Source of the DNA: an uncultured Clostridia bacterium
GTDB taxonomy: Bacteria; Bacillota; Clostridia; Oscillospirales; Oscillospiraceae
Direction: 5' to 3'
DNA length: 64,000 nucleotides
NCBI GenBank assembly: GCA_932222125.1
Contig: CAKNZJ010000249.1
Coordinates: forward strand, 1 to 64,000
Of this stretch, positions 7,735 through 16,509 are shown in pieces. Position 1 is the stretch's first letter. The number at the start of each line of letters is the position of its first letter. A program made the position numbers and the translations under genes. The notes under the pieces are model-generated. The model was not told the origin of the DNA, ran no database searches, and saw only the letters and a program-made list of their open reading frames with translations.

Positions 7735-8721
7735 ATGAAGAAAACATTTAGCGTAAAAAATTTCTTGTCCAACAATGCCATTATCCTGTTGATTTTGTTG
7801 TTGATGATTTTTACTGCATTACGTCAGTCAGAGACCTTTCTCACATTTGAAAATGCGAGGAACCTGCTGATCAACGTGGCACCTAGATTCATTCTTGCCT
7901 GTGGAGTGTCCGGGTGCCTGATCACTAAGGGAACCGATCTGTCCGCCGGACGGCAGGCAGGTTTGGCCGCCTGCCTATCCGCTATGATGCTTCAGGATAT
8001 TACCTATGCTGCTCGGATGTGGCCTGGATTTCCGGATCTGCCCTGGCCTGTGATCCTGGTGATGGTGATAGCCATCATGGCAGTATTCGGTGCCATCAAT
8101 GGCTGTGTCATTGCATTTTTGAAGGTTCCGCCCTTCATTGCCACCCTGGGTATGCAAACCATTGTCTATGGTTTATGCCAGATTATCACCAAGAACCAGC
8201 CCTTGGGCGGATATAAGGAGAGTTACCGTGATGTGGCCAAAAACAGTCTTGGCCCTGTCCCCATTCTGGTTGTCTTTGCGATAGTCATAGGCATATTTAT
8301 GTGGTTTCTCTATAACAAAACTCGCCACGGCAAGTACATGTATGCCATCGGGGGAAATGAGAGCGCTGCCCAGGTGGCGGGAGTCAACGTGGCGGCGTCT
8401 TTGATTCGCATTTACATCCTGGCCTCTGTGATGTATGCATTGGCCGGTTTTCTGATGGGCGCTAAGGCGGGTGGTGCATCCACCGCTACCGGTTTCGGCT
8501 ATGAGCTGGAGGCCATTGCTGCCTGTACCATCGGCGGTGTGTCGGCAAACGGCGGCGTAGGCAAGGTGTCCGGCATTCTGGTGGGTGTGTTGGTTTTTGA
8601 GGTGTTGAAGATATGCCTCCAGTTCCTGGGTATTGACCCTGCCTATACTTACATTGCCCAGGGCTTGGTCATCATTGTGGCCGTGGCGCTGGATCTGCGC
8701 AAGTATCTGGCTAAGAAGTGA
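7735..8721 (+). CDS. Sugar ABC transporter permease (MglC-like)
   Basis: This is the membrane channel subunit of the first importer (BPD_transp_2 family, 328 residues). It shows eight to ten hydrophobic helices and the family signature region SGCLITKGTDLSAGR. A later EAIAACTIGGVSANGGVGK segment corresponds to the conserved cytoplasmic loop that contacts the ATPase. It starts 15 bases after the ATPase stop with GGGAAGAG upstream. The paralogue at 8996-10063 shares the same motifs. Confidence 0.92.
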   Translation: MKKTFSVKNFLSNNAIILLILLLMIFTALRQSETFLTFENARNLLINVAPRFILACGVSGCLITKGTDLSAGRQAGLAACLSAMMLQDITYAARMWPGFPDLPWPVILVMVIAIMAVFGAINGCVIAFLKVPPFIATLGMQTIVYGLCQIITKNQPLGGYKESYRDVAKNSLGPVPILVVFAIVIGIFMWFLYNKTRHGKYMYAIGGNESAAQVAGVNVAASLIRIYILASVMYALAGFLMGAKAGGASTATGFGYELEAIAACTIGGVSANGGVGKVSGILVGVLVFEVLKICLQFLGIDPAYTYIAQGLVIIVAVALDLRKYLAKK

Positions 8722-8731
8722 GTGGGTATCT

Positions 8732-8926
8732 ATGGACAACGAGAGACGGGATATGCCGCAGCAGTCTGATGAGCAGTCCGGTGACTTTCGCCAATTGAAC
8801 TCGGTGGAGCGATTTTATGAGCGGTTTCGGAACGTGCCCCTAAAGTATTTAGACCGGTTTATTATCATCTGCGTGGCAGCCTTGATTTTGGTCATTCTTT
8901 TGGGGCTTCTGGACAGCTGGAGTTGA
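8732..8926 (+). CDS. Small single-span membrane protein at the end of the sugar importer operon
   Basis: The 64-residue protein has a polar, acidic and Gln-rich N-terminus (about 30 residues), then an Arg-rich amphipathic stretch (RFYERFRNVPLKYLDR). One hydrophobic helix (IIICVAALILVILLGLL) is near the C-terminus. It starts 10 bases after the permease stop and is followed directly by the operon terminator, so it is co-transcribed. The second importer operon has no counterpart. The ribosome-binding site is weak, so translation may depend on coupling. No family was recognised; it may be a small subunit that modulates the permease, which is speculation. Confidence 0.65.
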   Translation: MDNERRDMPQQSDEQSGDFRQLNSVERFYERFRNVPLKYLDRFIIICVAALILVILLGLLDSWS

Positions 8927-8945
8927 GTCTGTAAAAGTATAGGGG

Positions 8946-8980
8946 AAAGGGCGTACCTTCTTATAGAAGGTACGCCCTTT
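8946..8980. terminator. Bidirectional terminator between the two importer operons
   Basis: A perfect stem (AAAGGGCGTACCTTCT against AGAAGGTACGCCCTTT, three-base loop) separates two convergent operons. Both strands have T-containing flanks. Confidence 0.9.
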
Positions 8981-8995
8981 ATTTGAGCAAGGTGG

Positions 8996-10063
8996 TTATT
9001 TTCGCACCAGATATTTTCGCATATCCAGGGCACAGGCAAAGAGGATGATGCCACCCTTGATGGCATATTGTAGATTTTGATCCATGCCGATCATAGGAAG
9101 CCCAACAAAGATCAGGCGGAGCATGAGCACGCCGATGACCACCCCACGGATTCTGCCGATGCCGCCCACGAAGCTGACTCCACCAATGACACATGCGGCA
9201 ATGGCATCCAGCTCATAGTTGAAGCCGGTGTTCGCGGTGTTGGAGCCGATGCGGACTCCCTCCACAAAGCCAGCCCAGCCATACATGGCGCCCGCTAGAG
9301 CAAAGACCAGAACGGTGGTGAGAAACACATTGACGCCGGATACCCGAGCCGCCTCCTCATTGGAACCCAAGGCAAACATATTTTTACCAAAGATGGTTTT
9401 GTTCCAGATAAACCACATCAGCGCTGTAAGCAGGATGGCGAACCAGACGTAGTTGGGGATGGATACAGTTTGGCCACCGCCCAGGGGAATCTTGACCAGA
9501 GGACCTACCACAAAGTCCCGGTATTGGGAGGCCAGACCGGAGATAGCCTGACCATTGTTGTTGCCCTGTTGGATATAGAGCAGCAGGGCGGTGTACAGGA
9601 TGAGCTGGGTAGCCAGGGTGACAATGAATGGGTGGAGCTTAAATTTGGCTACCCAAAAGCCGTTGAAGGCGCCGATGAGAGCGCCTAGGGCCACCGAGAT
9701 CAAGATGACTACCGGGATGGGCAAAGGGTCAATACCGGGCCACATCTTGTTGGCCGCGTCGGCGGCCTGAAGCAGGGAAGCGGAGACGCAGGCGGTGACG
9801 CCCACACACCGTCCAGCGGAAAGATCAGTACCGGTGAGGACAATACAGCCGCCGATGCCCAGGGCCACCGGCAGGTAGGCGGCAGTTTGGGACAGTAGAT
9901 TGATAATAGAGCTGGGTGAAAGGAACACGGGTTCGGATAGGGCAATGTAAATTGCCACCAAAATCATAATGATAAGCAGAGCGTTGTTTAACAGTAGATT
10001 GCCTATCCGTTTGGCGTCCCAATGCTCTCGTTGAAGCGCTTTGGACTGAGTATTTTGACTCAT
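8996..10063 (-). CDS. Sugar ABC transporter permease, second system (MglC-like)
   Basis: This is the membrane subunit of the second importer, 355 residues, BPD_transp_2 family. It has the signature ALGIGGCIVLTGTDLSAGR and the cytoplasmic loop DAIAACVIGGVSFVGGIGR. It is slightly longer than the first permease because of an N-terminal polar extension and a periplasmic insertion rich in Asn and Gly near residues 170-200. The start ATG has AGAGGGGG upstream. It is the last gene of the leftward operon and ends facing the first operon's terminator. Confidence 0.92.
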   Translation of the reverse strand: MSQNTQSKALQREHWDAKRIGNLLLNNALLIIMILVAIYIALSEPVFLSPSSIINLLSQTAAYLPVALGIGGCIVLTGTDLSAGRCVGVTACVSASLLQAADAANKMWPGIDPLPIPVVILISVALGALIGAFNGFWVAKFKLHPFIVTLATQLILYTALLLYIQQGNNNGQAISGLASQYRDFVVGPLVKIPLGGGQTVSIPNYVWFAILLTALMWFIWNKTIFGKNMFALGSNEEAARVSGVNVFLTTVLVFALAGAMYGWAGFVEGVRIGSNTANTGFNYELDAIAACVIGGVSFVGGIGRIRGVVIGVLMLRLIFVGLPMIGMDQNLQYAIKGGIILFACALDMRKYLVRK

Positions 10064-10078
10064 GGATGCTTCCCCCTC

Positions 10079-11578
10079 TTACACATACTTGGCGGCCATA
10101 GTGAGAATCTCCTCTTGGCTGGTATTCTGCGCGTCCACCTCGCCTGCCAGTCTGCCGCCGGACATGACCAGGATGCGATCGCACACCCCTAACAGCTCCG
10201 GCATCTCAGAGGAGACCATGATGACCCCTTTACCCGCCTTGGCCAGGTCGATGATGAGCTGGTAAATTTCGTATTTGGCGCCCACATCCACCCCTCGCGT
10301 GGGCTCGTCCAACAGCAGCACTTCCGGCTTGGTGAGCAGCCAGCGGCCAAGGATGACCTTCTGTTGATTGCCGCCGGACAGGGAACGGATCTGAACCCTT
10401 TGGTTGGGGGTCTTGATATGCATAGATTGGATGGCCCAGTCAGTATCTTGGGCCATTTTCTTATCGCTAAGGCAGATGCCGCCTATCAGATAGCCTCTCA
10501 GGTTGGAGATGACGGTGTTTTCCCGGATATCCCGGATGCCAAAGATACCGGTGGCCCGACGCTCTTCGGTGAGCAGAGCAAAGCCGTTCCGAATGGACTG
10601 TCGAGGGGTATTGTTTTGGATTGTTCGCCCGTGGAGCCGGATGGTGCCGCTGCCCTTGGTCATGGAACTGAACAAGTTTTCCAGCACCTCGGTGCGGCCG
10701 GAGCCGTCCAGTCCGGCGATGCCCAGTATCTCTCCCTGCCGAAGCTGGAAGGAAACCTGCTCCAGTCGGGAGTATTTGCCGGACAGGTTTTCAACCTCTA
10801 GGATGACCGGACCGGGCCGGTTGTTCTTGGGCGGAAAACGGTGGGTCAGCTCCCGGCCCACCATGAGCTGTATGATTTCTTCCATAGTCAGCTCTTGGGC
10901 GGAACGGGTGGCCACCCAGGTGCCGTCTCTCATAATGGTCACGTCATCGGAGATGCGCAGAATCTCCTCCATCTTATGACTGATATAGATGATGCCACAG
11001 CCCTTGTCCTTGAGCATGGCGATAATGCGAAACAAGTGCTCCACCTCGGTTTCAGTGAGGGAAGAGGTGGGCTCATCAAAGACGATGATTTTGGCGTGAT
11101 AGGACACGGCCTTGGCAATCTCCACCATTTGCCGTTTGGATACGGGCAAGGTGGACATGATGGCCCCGGGATCCACGTTTACCGACAACTCCTGGAATAT
11201 CTCCCGGGTGCGTTGGGCCATAGCCCGCTCGCTGACCATAATGCCGCCCACTTTGGGATAGCGCCCCAGCCACAGGTTATCCTGCACACTGCGGGTAAGT
11301 GCCTGATTCAGCTCCTGGTGCACCATGGCTACTCCGTGTTCCAGGGAGTCCTTGGAGTTTTTGAAATTGACCTCCCGGCCATCCAGGATGATGGTGCCAC
11401 GGTCCTTATTATAGATGCCAAACAGGCATTTCATCAGGGTGGACTTGCCCGCGCCATTTTCCCCCATGAGGGCGTGGACGGTACCGGGCCGTACCGTAAG
11501 CGACACGTTGTCCAACGCTTTCACACCGGGGAACGTTTTGCTGATGCCCCGCATTTCCAGCAGTGGTGGCTGGTTCAT
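10079..11578 (-). CDS. Sugar ABC transporter ATP-binding protein, second system (MglA-like)
   Basis: The 499-residue double ABC protein energises the second importer. Domain 1 has GENGAGKST, a [10 protein letters not shown] signature region and [11 protein letters not shown]. Domain 2 has a degenerate Walker A (GLDGSGRTE), the LSGGNQQK signature and [13 protein letters not shown]. Of two in-frame ATGs, that at 11578 sits eight bases after AAGGAGATGA. The one at 11590 overlaps this ribosome-binding site, so 11578 is preferred. The gene lies between its binding protein and permease genes. Confidence 0.9.
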   Translation of the reverse strand: MNQPPLLEMRGISKTFPGVKALDNVSLTVRPGTVHALMGENGAGKSTLMKCLFGIYNKDRGTIILDGREVNFKNSKDSLEHGVAMVHQELNQALTRSVQDNLWLGRYPKVGGIMVSERAMAQRTREIFQELSVNVDPGAIMSTLPVSKRQMVEIAKAVSYHAKIIVFDEPTSSLTETEVEHLFRIIAMLKDKGCGIIYISHKMEEILRISDDVTIMRDGTWVATRSAQELTMEEIIQLMVGRELTHRFPPKNNRPGPVILEVENLSGKYSRLEQVSFQLRQGEILGIAGLDGSGRTEVLENLFSSMTKGSGTIRLHGRTIQNNTPRQSIRNGFALLTEERRATGIFGIRDIRENTVISNLRGYLIGGICLSDKKMAQDTDWAIQSMHIKTPNQRVQIRSLSGGNQQKVILGRWLLTKPEVLLLDEPTRGVDVGAKYEIYQLIIDLAKAGKGVIMVSSEMPELLGVCDRILVMSGGRLAGEVDAQNTSQEEILTMAAKYV

Positions 11579-11612
11579 AGGCTGGTTCATCTCCTTTTTC
11601 GGGGTAAATCCA

Positions 11613-11648
11613 CCGTCTCAGCCAGTCGGGGAGGGACGGCTGAGACGG
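11613..11648 (-). promoter_or_regulatory. Intercistronic hairpin of the second importer operon
   Basis: CCGTCTCAGCC pairs with GGCTGAGACGG around a 14-base loop, between the second binding-protein gene and its ATPase gene. The position matches the hairpin at 6057-6094 though the sequence differs. It probably sets a high binding-protein to transporter ratio. Confidence 0.7.
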
Positions 11649-11674
11649 GGATGTGACATGGGATGGCAGCCCCC

Positions 11675-12826
11675 TTATTGCTCACCGGTGTAGATGTGAT
11701 AGGGAATGCGGATTTTGGCCGCTCGTATGGTGCCATCCTCGTTGAGGTCGACGGTATAGCCGCGTTCGGCATTGATATTAGTCATCAGATCGGTCCCGGA
11801 CTGGGTGTTGGAGACTAGAGCGGCGATAGCATCCGCCATGCCCTGGGCATCCTGGCGGATGGAGCCGACCATGTTGCCGGCGGCGATGAGAGCCCTAGCG
11901 CTGTCACTGGCGTCCACACCGAACACGGGGATAACGGTGGTGCCCTGACCGTTGTTATAGCCGGACTGCTGTAGGGCGGAGATAGCTCCTTCTGCCATGG
12001 CATCGTTGTTACAGATAACCAATTCCACCATATTGCCATTGCTCTGGGTATAGGTGGACAGAATGCCATTCATATAGTCGTTGGCGGCCTGGGCGGACCA
12101 CTTGCCGTTTACATCCACTAGGTACTTGGTGGATGCACTGGCATCATAGTAGGCCAGCTGAGGCTTGCCGGCTTCGGTAAGCAGCGCGTTAGCGTCCTCT
12201 ACGCTGAACTGGGTGCGGGCTTCTGCCTCGGCATTGGCTTCTTGGCCCTTAAACATGACGTAGGAGATGGTGCCATCTCCGTTCAAATCCACGTCGTCAT
12301 AGTGATCCACCAGGAATTGACCGATCATCTGGCCTTGCATATGCCCGGCATCGGGTGCGTTGGTGCCCACGAAGGCACACTTGTCATAGCCATTAACCAC
12401 ATCATCGGACACCTCTCGATTAAAGAAGATCACAGGGATGCCCCGGTCAGCGGCGGCGTCCCGGATGCCGATGGCGGCATCGGGAGAGGAGGTCTCCACG
12501 ATATTAACGATGAGCAGATTGCACCCTGCGGTGAGGGCGGTGGTCACCTGGTCCGTTTGGGTGGGCTGGCTGCCGGCGGCATCATAGTTGGTGAAATTTC
12601 CTTTGCCCACCAGCTCGGTCAGCGCCTGATCCATGCTGGAGCGGACTTTGGAAATATATACGTCGGAAAAGTCATAGTAGAAGACTCCTACCTTCAAATT
12701 GACGGCCTGACTGGGGGGATTCTCCGCAGAGCCGGATGTGGATGGTGGGTTATTACCTCCGCGGCAGCCAGTAAGGATGGTCAGCATAAAAGCCATGGCA
12801 AGGGCCAGGGCAAATTTCTTTTTCAT
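11675..12826 (-). CDS. Galactose/glucose-type sugar-binding lipoprotein, second system (MglB-like)
   Basis: This is the solute-binding lipoprotein of the second importer, 383 residues. The lipobox ILTGC places the modified cysteine at residue 21. A Ser/Pro-rich linker and a Peripla_BP_4 fold follow. The calcium-loop motif DLNGDG (180-185) and the following AEARTQF segment are closer to enterobacterial MglB than in the first system. CNNDAMAEGAISALQ is the sugar-contact motif. AGGAGG lies close before the ATG. It heads the leftward operon. A second importer with the same architecture may differ in ligand preference or affinity. Confidence 0.88.
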   Translation of the reverse strand: MKKKFALALAMAFMLTILTGCRGGNNPPSTSGSAENPPSQAVNLKVGVFYYDFSDVYISKVRSSMDQALTELVGKGNFTNYDAAGSQPTQTDQVTTALTAGCNLLIVNIVETSSPDAAIGIRDAAADRGIPVIFFNREVSDDVVNGYDKCAFVGTNAPDAGHMQGQMIGQFLVDHYDDVDLNGDGTISYVMFKGQEANAEAEARTQFSVEDANALLTEAGKPQLAYYDASASTKYLVDVNGKWSAQAANDYMNGILSTYTQSNGNMVELVICNNDAMAEGAISALQQSGYNNGQGTTVIPVFGVDASDSARALIAAGNMVGSIRQDAQGMADAIAALVSNTQSGTDLMTNINAERGYTVDLNEDGTIRAAKIRIPYHIYTGEQ

Positions 12827-12914
12827 GGTATTTCCTCCTGATCATTGGATGGGAATGATGGAACGCAAGACTGATATGAGATAGCTTGCACAGTTTTTTT
12901 GAAAATATGAAAAT

Positions 12915-12948
12915 GGCTGGACAGAAGATGTGGTTCTTCTGTCCAGCC
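12915..12948 (-). terminator. Probable terminator of the DUF1643 gene
   Basis: A 14-bp perfect stem (GGCTGGACAGAAGA/TCTTCTGTCCAGCC, six-base loop) is followed on the minus strand by ATTTTCATATTTTC. It lies downstream of the leftward DUF1643 gene and about 90 bases upstream of the second binding-protein start. It could instead act as a leader hairpin for the latter if the promoter is further right. Confidence 0.6.
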
Positions 12949-13071
12949 AATCATTCATTGTGATGTTTTGTAATGTGTTTGTGTGGTCCTGGCAGAAGAT
13001 TGCCAGCGCCGCAGGGATTTGTCAGAGATATAAAGCCAAACTGGGGGTGGGATCAAAGAGGATAGTCGGTT

Positions 13072-13728
13072 TTATTTGTGCCTGGTGGTGTGGATGGAGG
13101 AATTGTCTGATGCAAGGGTATCCAGATAGCGGGCGGCATCGAAGGTCTCCAGCGGACTGTCCTTACGAAGGTACAGCGGATGGTGGGGATGGCCCCTCTG
13201 AGTGAGTGTTCCAGCCCGGTACCATCGGGCGTTCCGTGCGCGGGCCACGGCAATCATCTCCCGAACGCAGTGGGAGAGATAATCCCGCTTTTCGATGAGG
13301 GTTCCCCAGGCGGCCCACACCGCTGGGGAACCTGACTTGTTCAGGGAGAGGGCATAGTCAAAGGCCCGCATATTTTCTGCGTGGAGAGCCGAATTACAGG
13401 TCAGCTCCATGTGGTCAGGATCGGTAGCGCGTTGGGCATAGACATTGAACATGAGAAAGCTGTCATAGCCGTTGTGGAGCGCGATCCGTTCCACCGATTT
13501 CAGTGTGTTGTCCAGGCAATCCGGTGCAGCCGTAGATGGGTTTATCCCAACGCAGATGAGCGGGTTTTGTCCCCGGGTACCTAAGATGTACCGGTACTCC
13601 CCATAGGTGCTGGGAACATACAGCCATCGGGCGGCGTCATAGTCCTGTGAGGGGCACAGGGCTGCCGCCAGGGCCAGATCAAAGGGAATTAACTCCAGCA
13701 GGCCGGTAGTTCCGTTGGGAATGTGCAT
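13072..13728 (-). CDS. DUF1643 domain protein
   Basis: The 218-residue cytoplasmic protein has the DUF1643 pattern: RYILGTRGQNPLICVGINPSTA near residue 60, then D-x-T (DNTLKSVERIA), FNVYAQRATDP and a central AWG. The C-terminus carries GTLTQRGHPHHPLYL, also typical. The biochemical role of the family is not established. The ATG follows AAAGGAGGAGACCAC. It ends 18 bases before tcdA ends reading leftward, so the two may be co-transcribed with tcdA first. Confidence 0.85.
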   Translation of the reverse strand: MHIPNGTTGLLELIPFDLALAAALCPSQDYDAARWLYVPSTYGEYRYILGTRGQNPLICVGINPSTAAPDCLDNTLKSVERIALHNGYDSFLMFNVYAQRATDPDHMELTCNSALHAENMRAFDYALSLNKSGSPAVWAAWGTLIEKRDYLSHCVREMIAVARARNARWYRAGTLTQRGHPHHPLYLRKDSPLETFDAARYLDTLASDNSSIHTTRHK

Positions 13729-13746
13729 GTGGTCTCCTCCTTTGTG

Positions 13747-14481
13747 TCACTGTGCCAGATGATCCACACCGCTCAAGGCTCTGACCACCTCGCCGGCCAG
13801 GATGAGACCCGCTGCCGGCGGAACAAAGGCGGTACTCCCTGGGGTTTGATGCCGGGAGGAGCCGGGGGCAGGTGGCTCCTCATTTCCAACGGGCGTCATA
13901 GGAGGCTCCTGGGAGTAGACCACTTTAAGCCCTCGTATTCCCCGCTTTCTCAATTCCTTGCGGAAGATGCGGGCCAGGGGACACATGGTGGTTTGATAGA
14001 TATCTGCCACTTCAAAGGTGGTAGGATTCAGCTTGTTTCCGGCGCCCATGGCGCTGATGATAGGGGTTCCTGTCTGCTGTGCCCGCTCGACAAGGGCCAG
14101 CTTGCCAGTCATGGTATCGATGGCGTCCACAATGTAGTCATATTGGGTGAAGTCAAACTGGGATGCCGTTTCAGGGCCGTAGAATGTTTGATGGGTGGCC
14201 ACAACCAGGGCAGGGTTGATATCCAACACGCGTATCCGGGCCGCCTCTACCTTGGGCATTCCCAGGGTGGAGTGGGTGGCCAGTAGCTGCCGGTTTAGGT
14301 TGGTCAGGGTGATCACGTCATTATCAATGAGGTCCAGTGCCCCGATACCACTGCGGGCCAAGGCCTCAGCGGTATGACCGCCCACCCCGCCCAGGCCAAA
14401 TACCGCCACCCGGGCGGCGGCCAGCTGATCCATGCCAGCCTGGCCGAGTAATAGCCGGGTTCTGGAAAATTGGTCTAACAT
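13747..14481 (-). CDS. tcdA: tRNA threonylcarbamoyladenosine dehydratase
   Basis: This ThiF/MoeB-fold, ATP-dependent enzyme cyclises t6A at tRNA position 37 to ct6A. The 244-residue length and N-terminus MLDQFSRTRLLLG are typical of TcdA (YgdL/CsdL). The nucleotide-binding glycine motif VFGLGGVGGHTAEALARSG follows, then the DLIDNDVITLTNLNRQ motif and DAIDTMTGK. The start at 14481 has GGGAGGTC about ten bases upstream; an in-frame extension to 14586 has no family support. The window also encodes TsaE and TsaB, which act earlier in t6A synthesis, but at a distant locus. Confidence 0.92.
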   Translation of the reverse strand: MLDQFSRTRLLLGQAGMDQLAAARVAVFGLGGVGGHTAEALARSGIGALDLIDNDVITLTNLNRQLLATHSTLGMPKVEAARIRVLDINPALVVATHQTFYGPETASQFDFTQYDYIVDAIDTMTGKLALVERAQQTGTPIISAMGAGNKLNPTTFEVADIYQTTMCPLARIFRKELRKRGIRGLKVVYSQEPPMTPVGNEEPPAPGSSRHQTPGSTAFVPPAAGLILAGEVVRALSGVDHLAQ

Positions 14482-14622
14482 GGTGTTCAAGACCTCCCTG
14501 GAATGGCCGCCTGTCCTGCCTTGTGAGCGGATAGCCGACTGTAACAGCGTTTTTACAAGTATACCAACATCTTCTCCCGCCGTCAAGGAGGGGGATAGGT
14601 GGTATCTTTTTCTACAAGAGTC

Positions 14623-14651
14623 TTGTCAGAGGCTTTATAGAACGGTATAAT
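14623..14651 (+). promoter_or_regulatory. Sigma-A promoter of the small membrane protein gene
   Basis: TTGTCA (14623-14628) and a perfect TATAAT (14646-14651) are spaced 17 bases apart, 36 bases before the start codon. Confidence 0.75.
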
Positions 14652-14686
14652 ATAAAAAACAAATGGGAGGGGAGGAGGCAGAATCC

Positions 14687-15007
14687 ATGAACCAGAAGCA
14701 GAAAAAGCTGTGGCCTTACATCATTGTATTGTGCATCAACTTCTATCTTCTTCCGTTTTTAGCACAAGATACAGGAACCGGGATGCTTCTTATGCTGTGT
14801 ATTATACCCTTTATCGCCTTGATTGCCGCTGTGACATACGGAATACGCAACGGATTCTGTATCATGCTGCCAATAGCGACGCTTATTTTGTTTATGCCGA
14901 CGATCTTCATTCACTATAACTCTTCGGCTTGGGTTTATGGGATAGTCTATGGGGTCATTGTTCTGGCTGGAAACTGGATAGGAAGGGCGCTCAATGGGAA
15001 CAGGTGA
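14687..15007 (+). CDS. Small polytopic membrane protein, unknown
   Basis: The 106-residue protein starts at an ATG eight bases after GGAGGAGG. After a short Lys/Gln-rich N-terminus it has four predicted hydrophobic helices: YIIVLCINFYLLPFL, MLLMLCIIPFIALIAAV, ILPIATL-type and VYGIVYGVIVLAG. It ends in a short basic tail. It stands alone between a consensus promoter and a convergent terminator. Its sequence is more AT-rich than the neighbours. No family was recognised. Confidence 0.75.
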   Translation: MNQKQKKLWPYIIVLCINFYLLPFLAQDTGTGMLLMLCIIPFIALIAAVTYGIRNGFCIMLPIATLILFMPTIFIHYNSSAWVYGIVYGVIVLAGNWIGRALNGNR

Positions 15008-15111
15008 AAACGCTGTTTTGCTCGAACCGTATCGTGTGCAGGGAGCTGAAACATAACGTAATGTTGTTCCGGATTATGAGCCAGATATCAGGGCGTTTTC
15101 GGAAAAACAGG

Positions 15112-15145
15112 AGAACTCCTCCGGCCAGATTGCCAGAGGAGTTCT
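15112..15145. terminator. Bidirectional terminator hairpin
   Basis: AGAACTCCTC...GAGGAGTTCT with an inner GGC/GCC extension, followed by TTTCTCATTTT on the plus strand. It lies between the small membrane protein gene and the convergent NYN-domain gene. Confidence 0.75.
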
Positions 15146-15148
15146 TTC

Positions 15149-15886
15149 TCATTTTCGATTGCGCAGAAATACTTGGGTGCCCTGATAGTTGGCGTTGTGC
15201 CGCTCGTCAATTTCAAAACAGCCCAGTGAGGCGATGAAACGGGATAGCTTTGAAAAACCGTAGTTTCTGGGATCGAAATCGGGCTGCTTTTTGATGAGCA
15301 GGGTGCCCACGTCACCAAGATAGGCGTAGCCGTCTTCATCCGCCAGATCCTCCACTGACTGAGCGATCAGATCCCGGACGGACAGGGGATTGGGATCGGC
15401 GGGAGGGGCGGTTTTCTTTTTGCATTTCTCCGTCGGGACGGTGGGCTCGGTGGCGTGCAGGGATTCGATGTAGACAAACTTGTCACAGGCCACGATGAAG
15501 GGCTTTGGCGTTTTTTTCTCTCCCATGCCGTACACTTTCATCCCGGCCTCCCGTAACCGGGTGGCCAGCCGGGTGAAGTCACTGTCGCTGGATACCAACA
15601 CAAAGCCATCGCAGTTACCCGAGTAGAGTACATCCATGGCGTCGATGATCATAGCCGAGTCAGTGGCATTTTTTCCGCTGGTGTAGCTGTACTGCTGGAA
15701 GGGGGTGATGGCGTGTTCCAACAGTAGGGGCTTCCAGCTATTCATGTTGGGGGCGGTCCAGTCCCCATAGATGCGTTTGACGGTGGGGGTGCCGTAGACG
15801 GCGACTTCCGCCATCACCTCCCGCAGGGCGGTGCGGGGGGCATTGTCGGCATCAATGAGGACGGCTAGCCGAAGCTCTTTGGCCAT
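15149..15886 (-). CDS. NYN-domain protein with C-terminal OST-HTH/LOTUS region
   Basis: The 245-residue cytoplasmic protein begins with a NYN (PIN-like) domain. AVLIDADNAP carries the first acidic pair, TDSAMIIDAMDVLYSG the second, and GFVLVSSDSDFTRLATRLRE the SDSDF acidic motif. These are the metal-binding positions of this predicted RNase family. A Lys/Pro-rich linker follows. The C-terminal 70 residues (SVEDLADEDGYAYLGDVGTLL...YGFSKLSRFIASLG) look like an OST-HTH/LOTUS RNA-binding fold. The ATG at 15886 has AAAGGAGG upstream. An RNA-processing role is inferred from the domains. Confidence 0.85.
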   Translation of the reverse strand: MAKELRLAVLIDADNAPRTALREVMAEVAVYGTPTVKRIYGDWTAPNMNSWKPLLLEHAITPFQQYSYTSGKNATDSAMIIDAMDVLYSGNCDGFVLVSSDSDFTRLATRLREAGMKVYGMGEKKTPKPFIVACDKFVYIESLHATEPTVPTEKCKKKTAPPADPNPLSVRDLIAQSVEDLADEDGYAYLGDVGTLLIKKQPDFDPRNYGFSKLSRFIASLGCFEIDERHNANYQGTQVFLRNRK

Positions 15887-16031
15887 GAGCGGCCCTCCTT
15901 TCACAAGGTGACAGGGTGATTGTATAACAGTATATCACAGGTAGGCTGATTTTTCCAGAATAAAAATTTATGGGTTTTGCTGCAACAATTACATCTGTTG
16001 GGGCGTTTATGAGGTGAAGGGAGGGAAGAGT

Positions 16032-16508
16032 GTGGAATATTCCAACAGGTTGGAAGAATTGGTGACACAATATAAAAATACACTGTTCCGGGCAGCCCTG
16101 GCCATCCTTGGGAATGTGCAGGAGGCGGAGGACACGGTGCAGGACACCTTCCTGCGATACTTGGAAAAGCGCCCGGAACTAAGAGGAGGACAGCACGAAA
16201 AGGCGTGGCTGTTGCGGGTGACCGCCAACAGCTGCAAAAGCGTTTTGCGCAGTAGGAAGCGTCACCCGGCGGTGGAACTGCTGGATGTATATCCCGCTCC
16301 TGATCGGGACAGCCGGGAGCTGATGGAGGCGGTGCTGGATTTGCCCGCAAACCAGCGGGCAGCGGTTCACTTATTTTATTATGAGGGGTATTCCACCGGG
16401 GAGATTGCCCGCATACTGGGTCAGCGGCCTGGGACAGTGCGCTCCCACCTGAGCCGGGCCAGGGAGGCGCTGCGCCGGTACTTAGAGGACGACGAAACGG
16501 AGGGTTAA
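16032..16508 (+). CDS. ECF-type RNA polymerase sigma factor
   Basis: The 158-residue protein has region 2 (LFRAALAILGNVQEAEDTVQDTFLRYLEK) and region 4 (LPANQRAAVHLFYYEGYSTGEIARILGQRPGTVRSHLSRAREALRRYL), the whole architecture of a sigma-70-like ECF factor. The GTG start at 16032 follows GGGAGG by seven bases; another in-frame GTG at 16014 lacks a ribosome-binding site. Its stop is one base before the next gene, which encodes a membrane protein with a cytoplasmic N-terminus. Such pairs usually act as sigma and anti-sigma. The regulon is unknown. Confidence 0.9.
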   Translation: MEYSNRLEELVTQYKNTLFRAALAILGNVQEAEDTVQDTFLRYLEKRPELRGGQHEKAWLLRVTANSCKSVLRSRKRHPAVELLDVYPAPDRDSRELMEAVLDLPANQRAAVHLFYYEGYSTGEIARILGQRPGTVRSHLSRAREALRRYLEDDETEG

Positions 16509-16509
16509 A

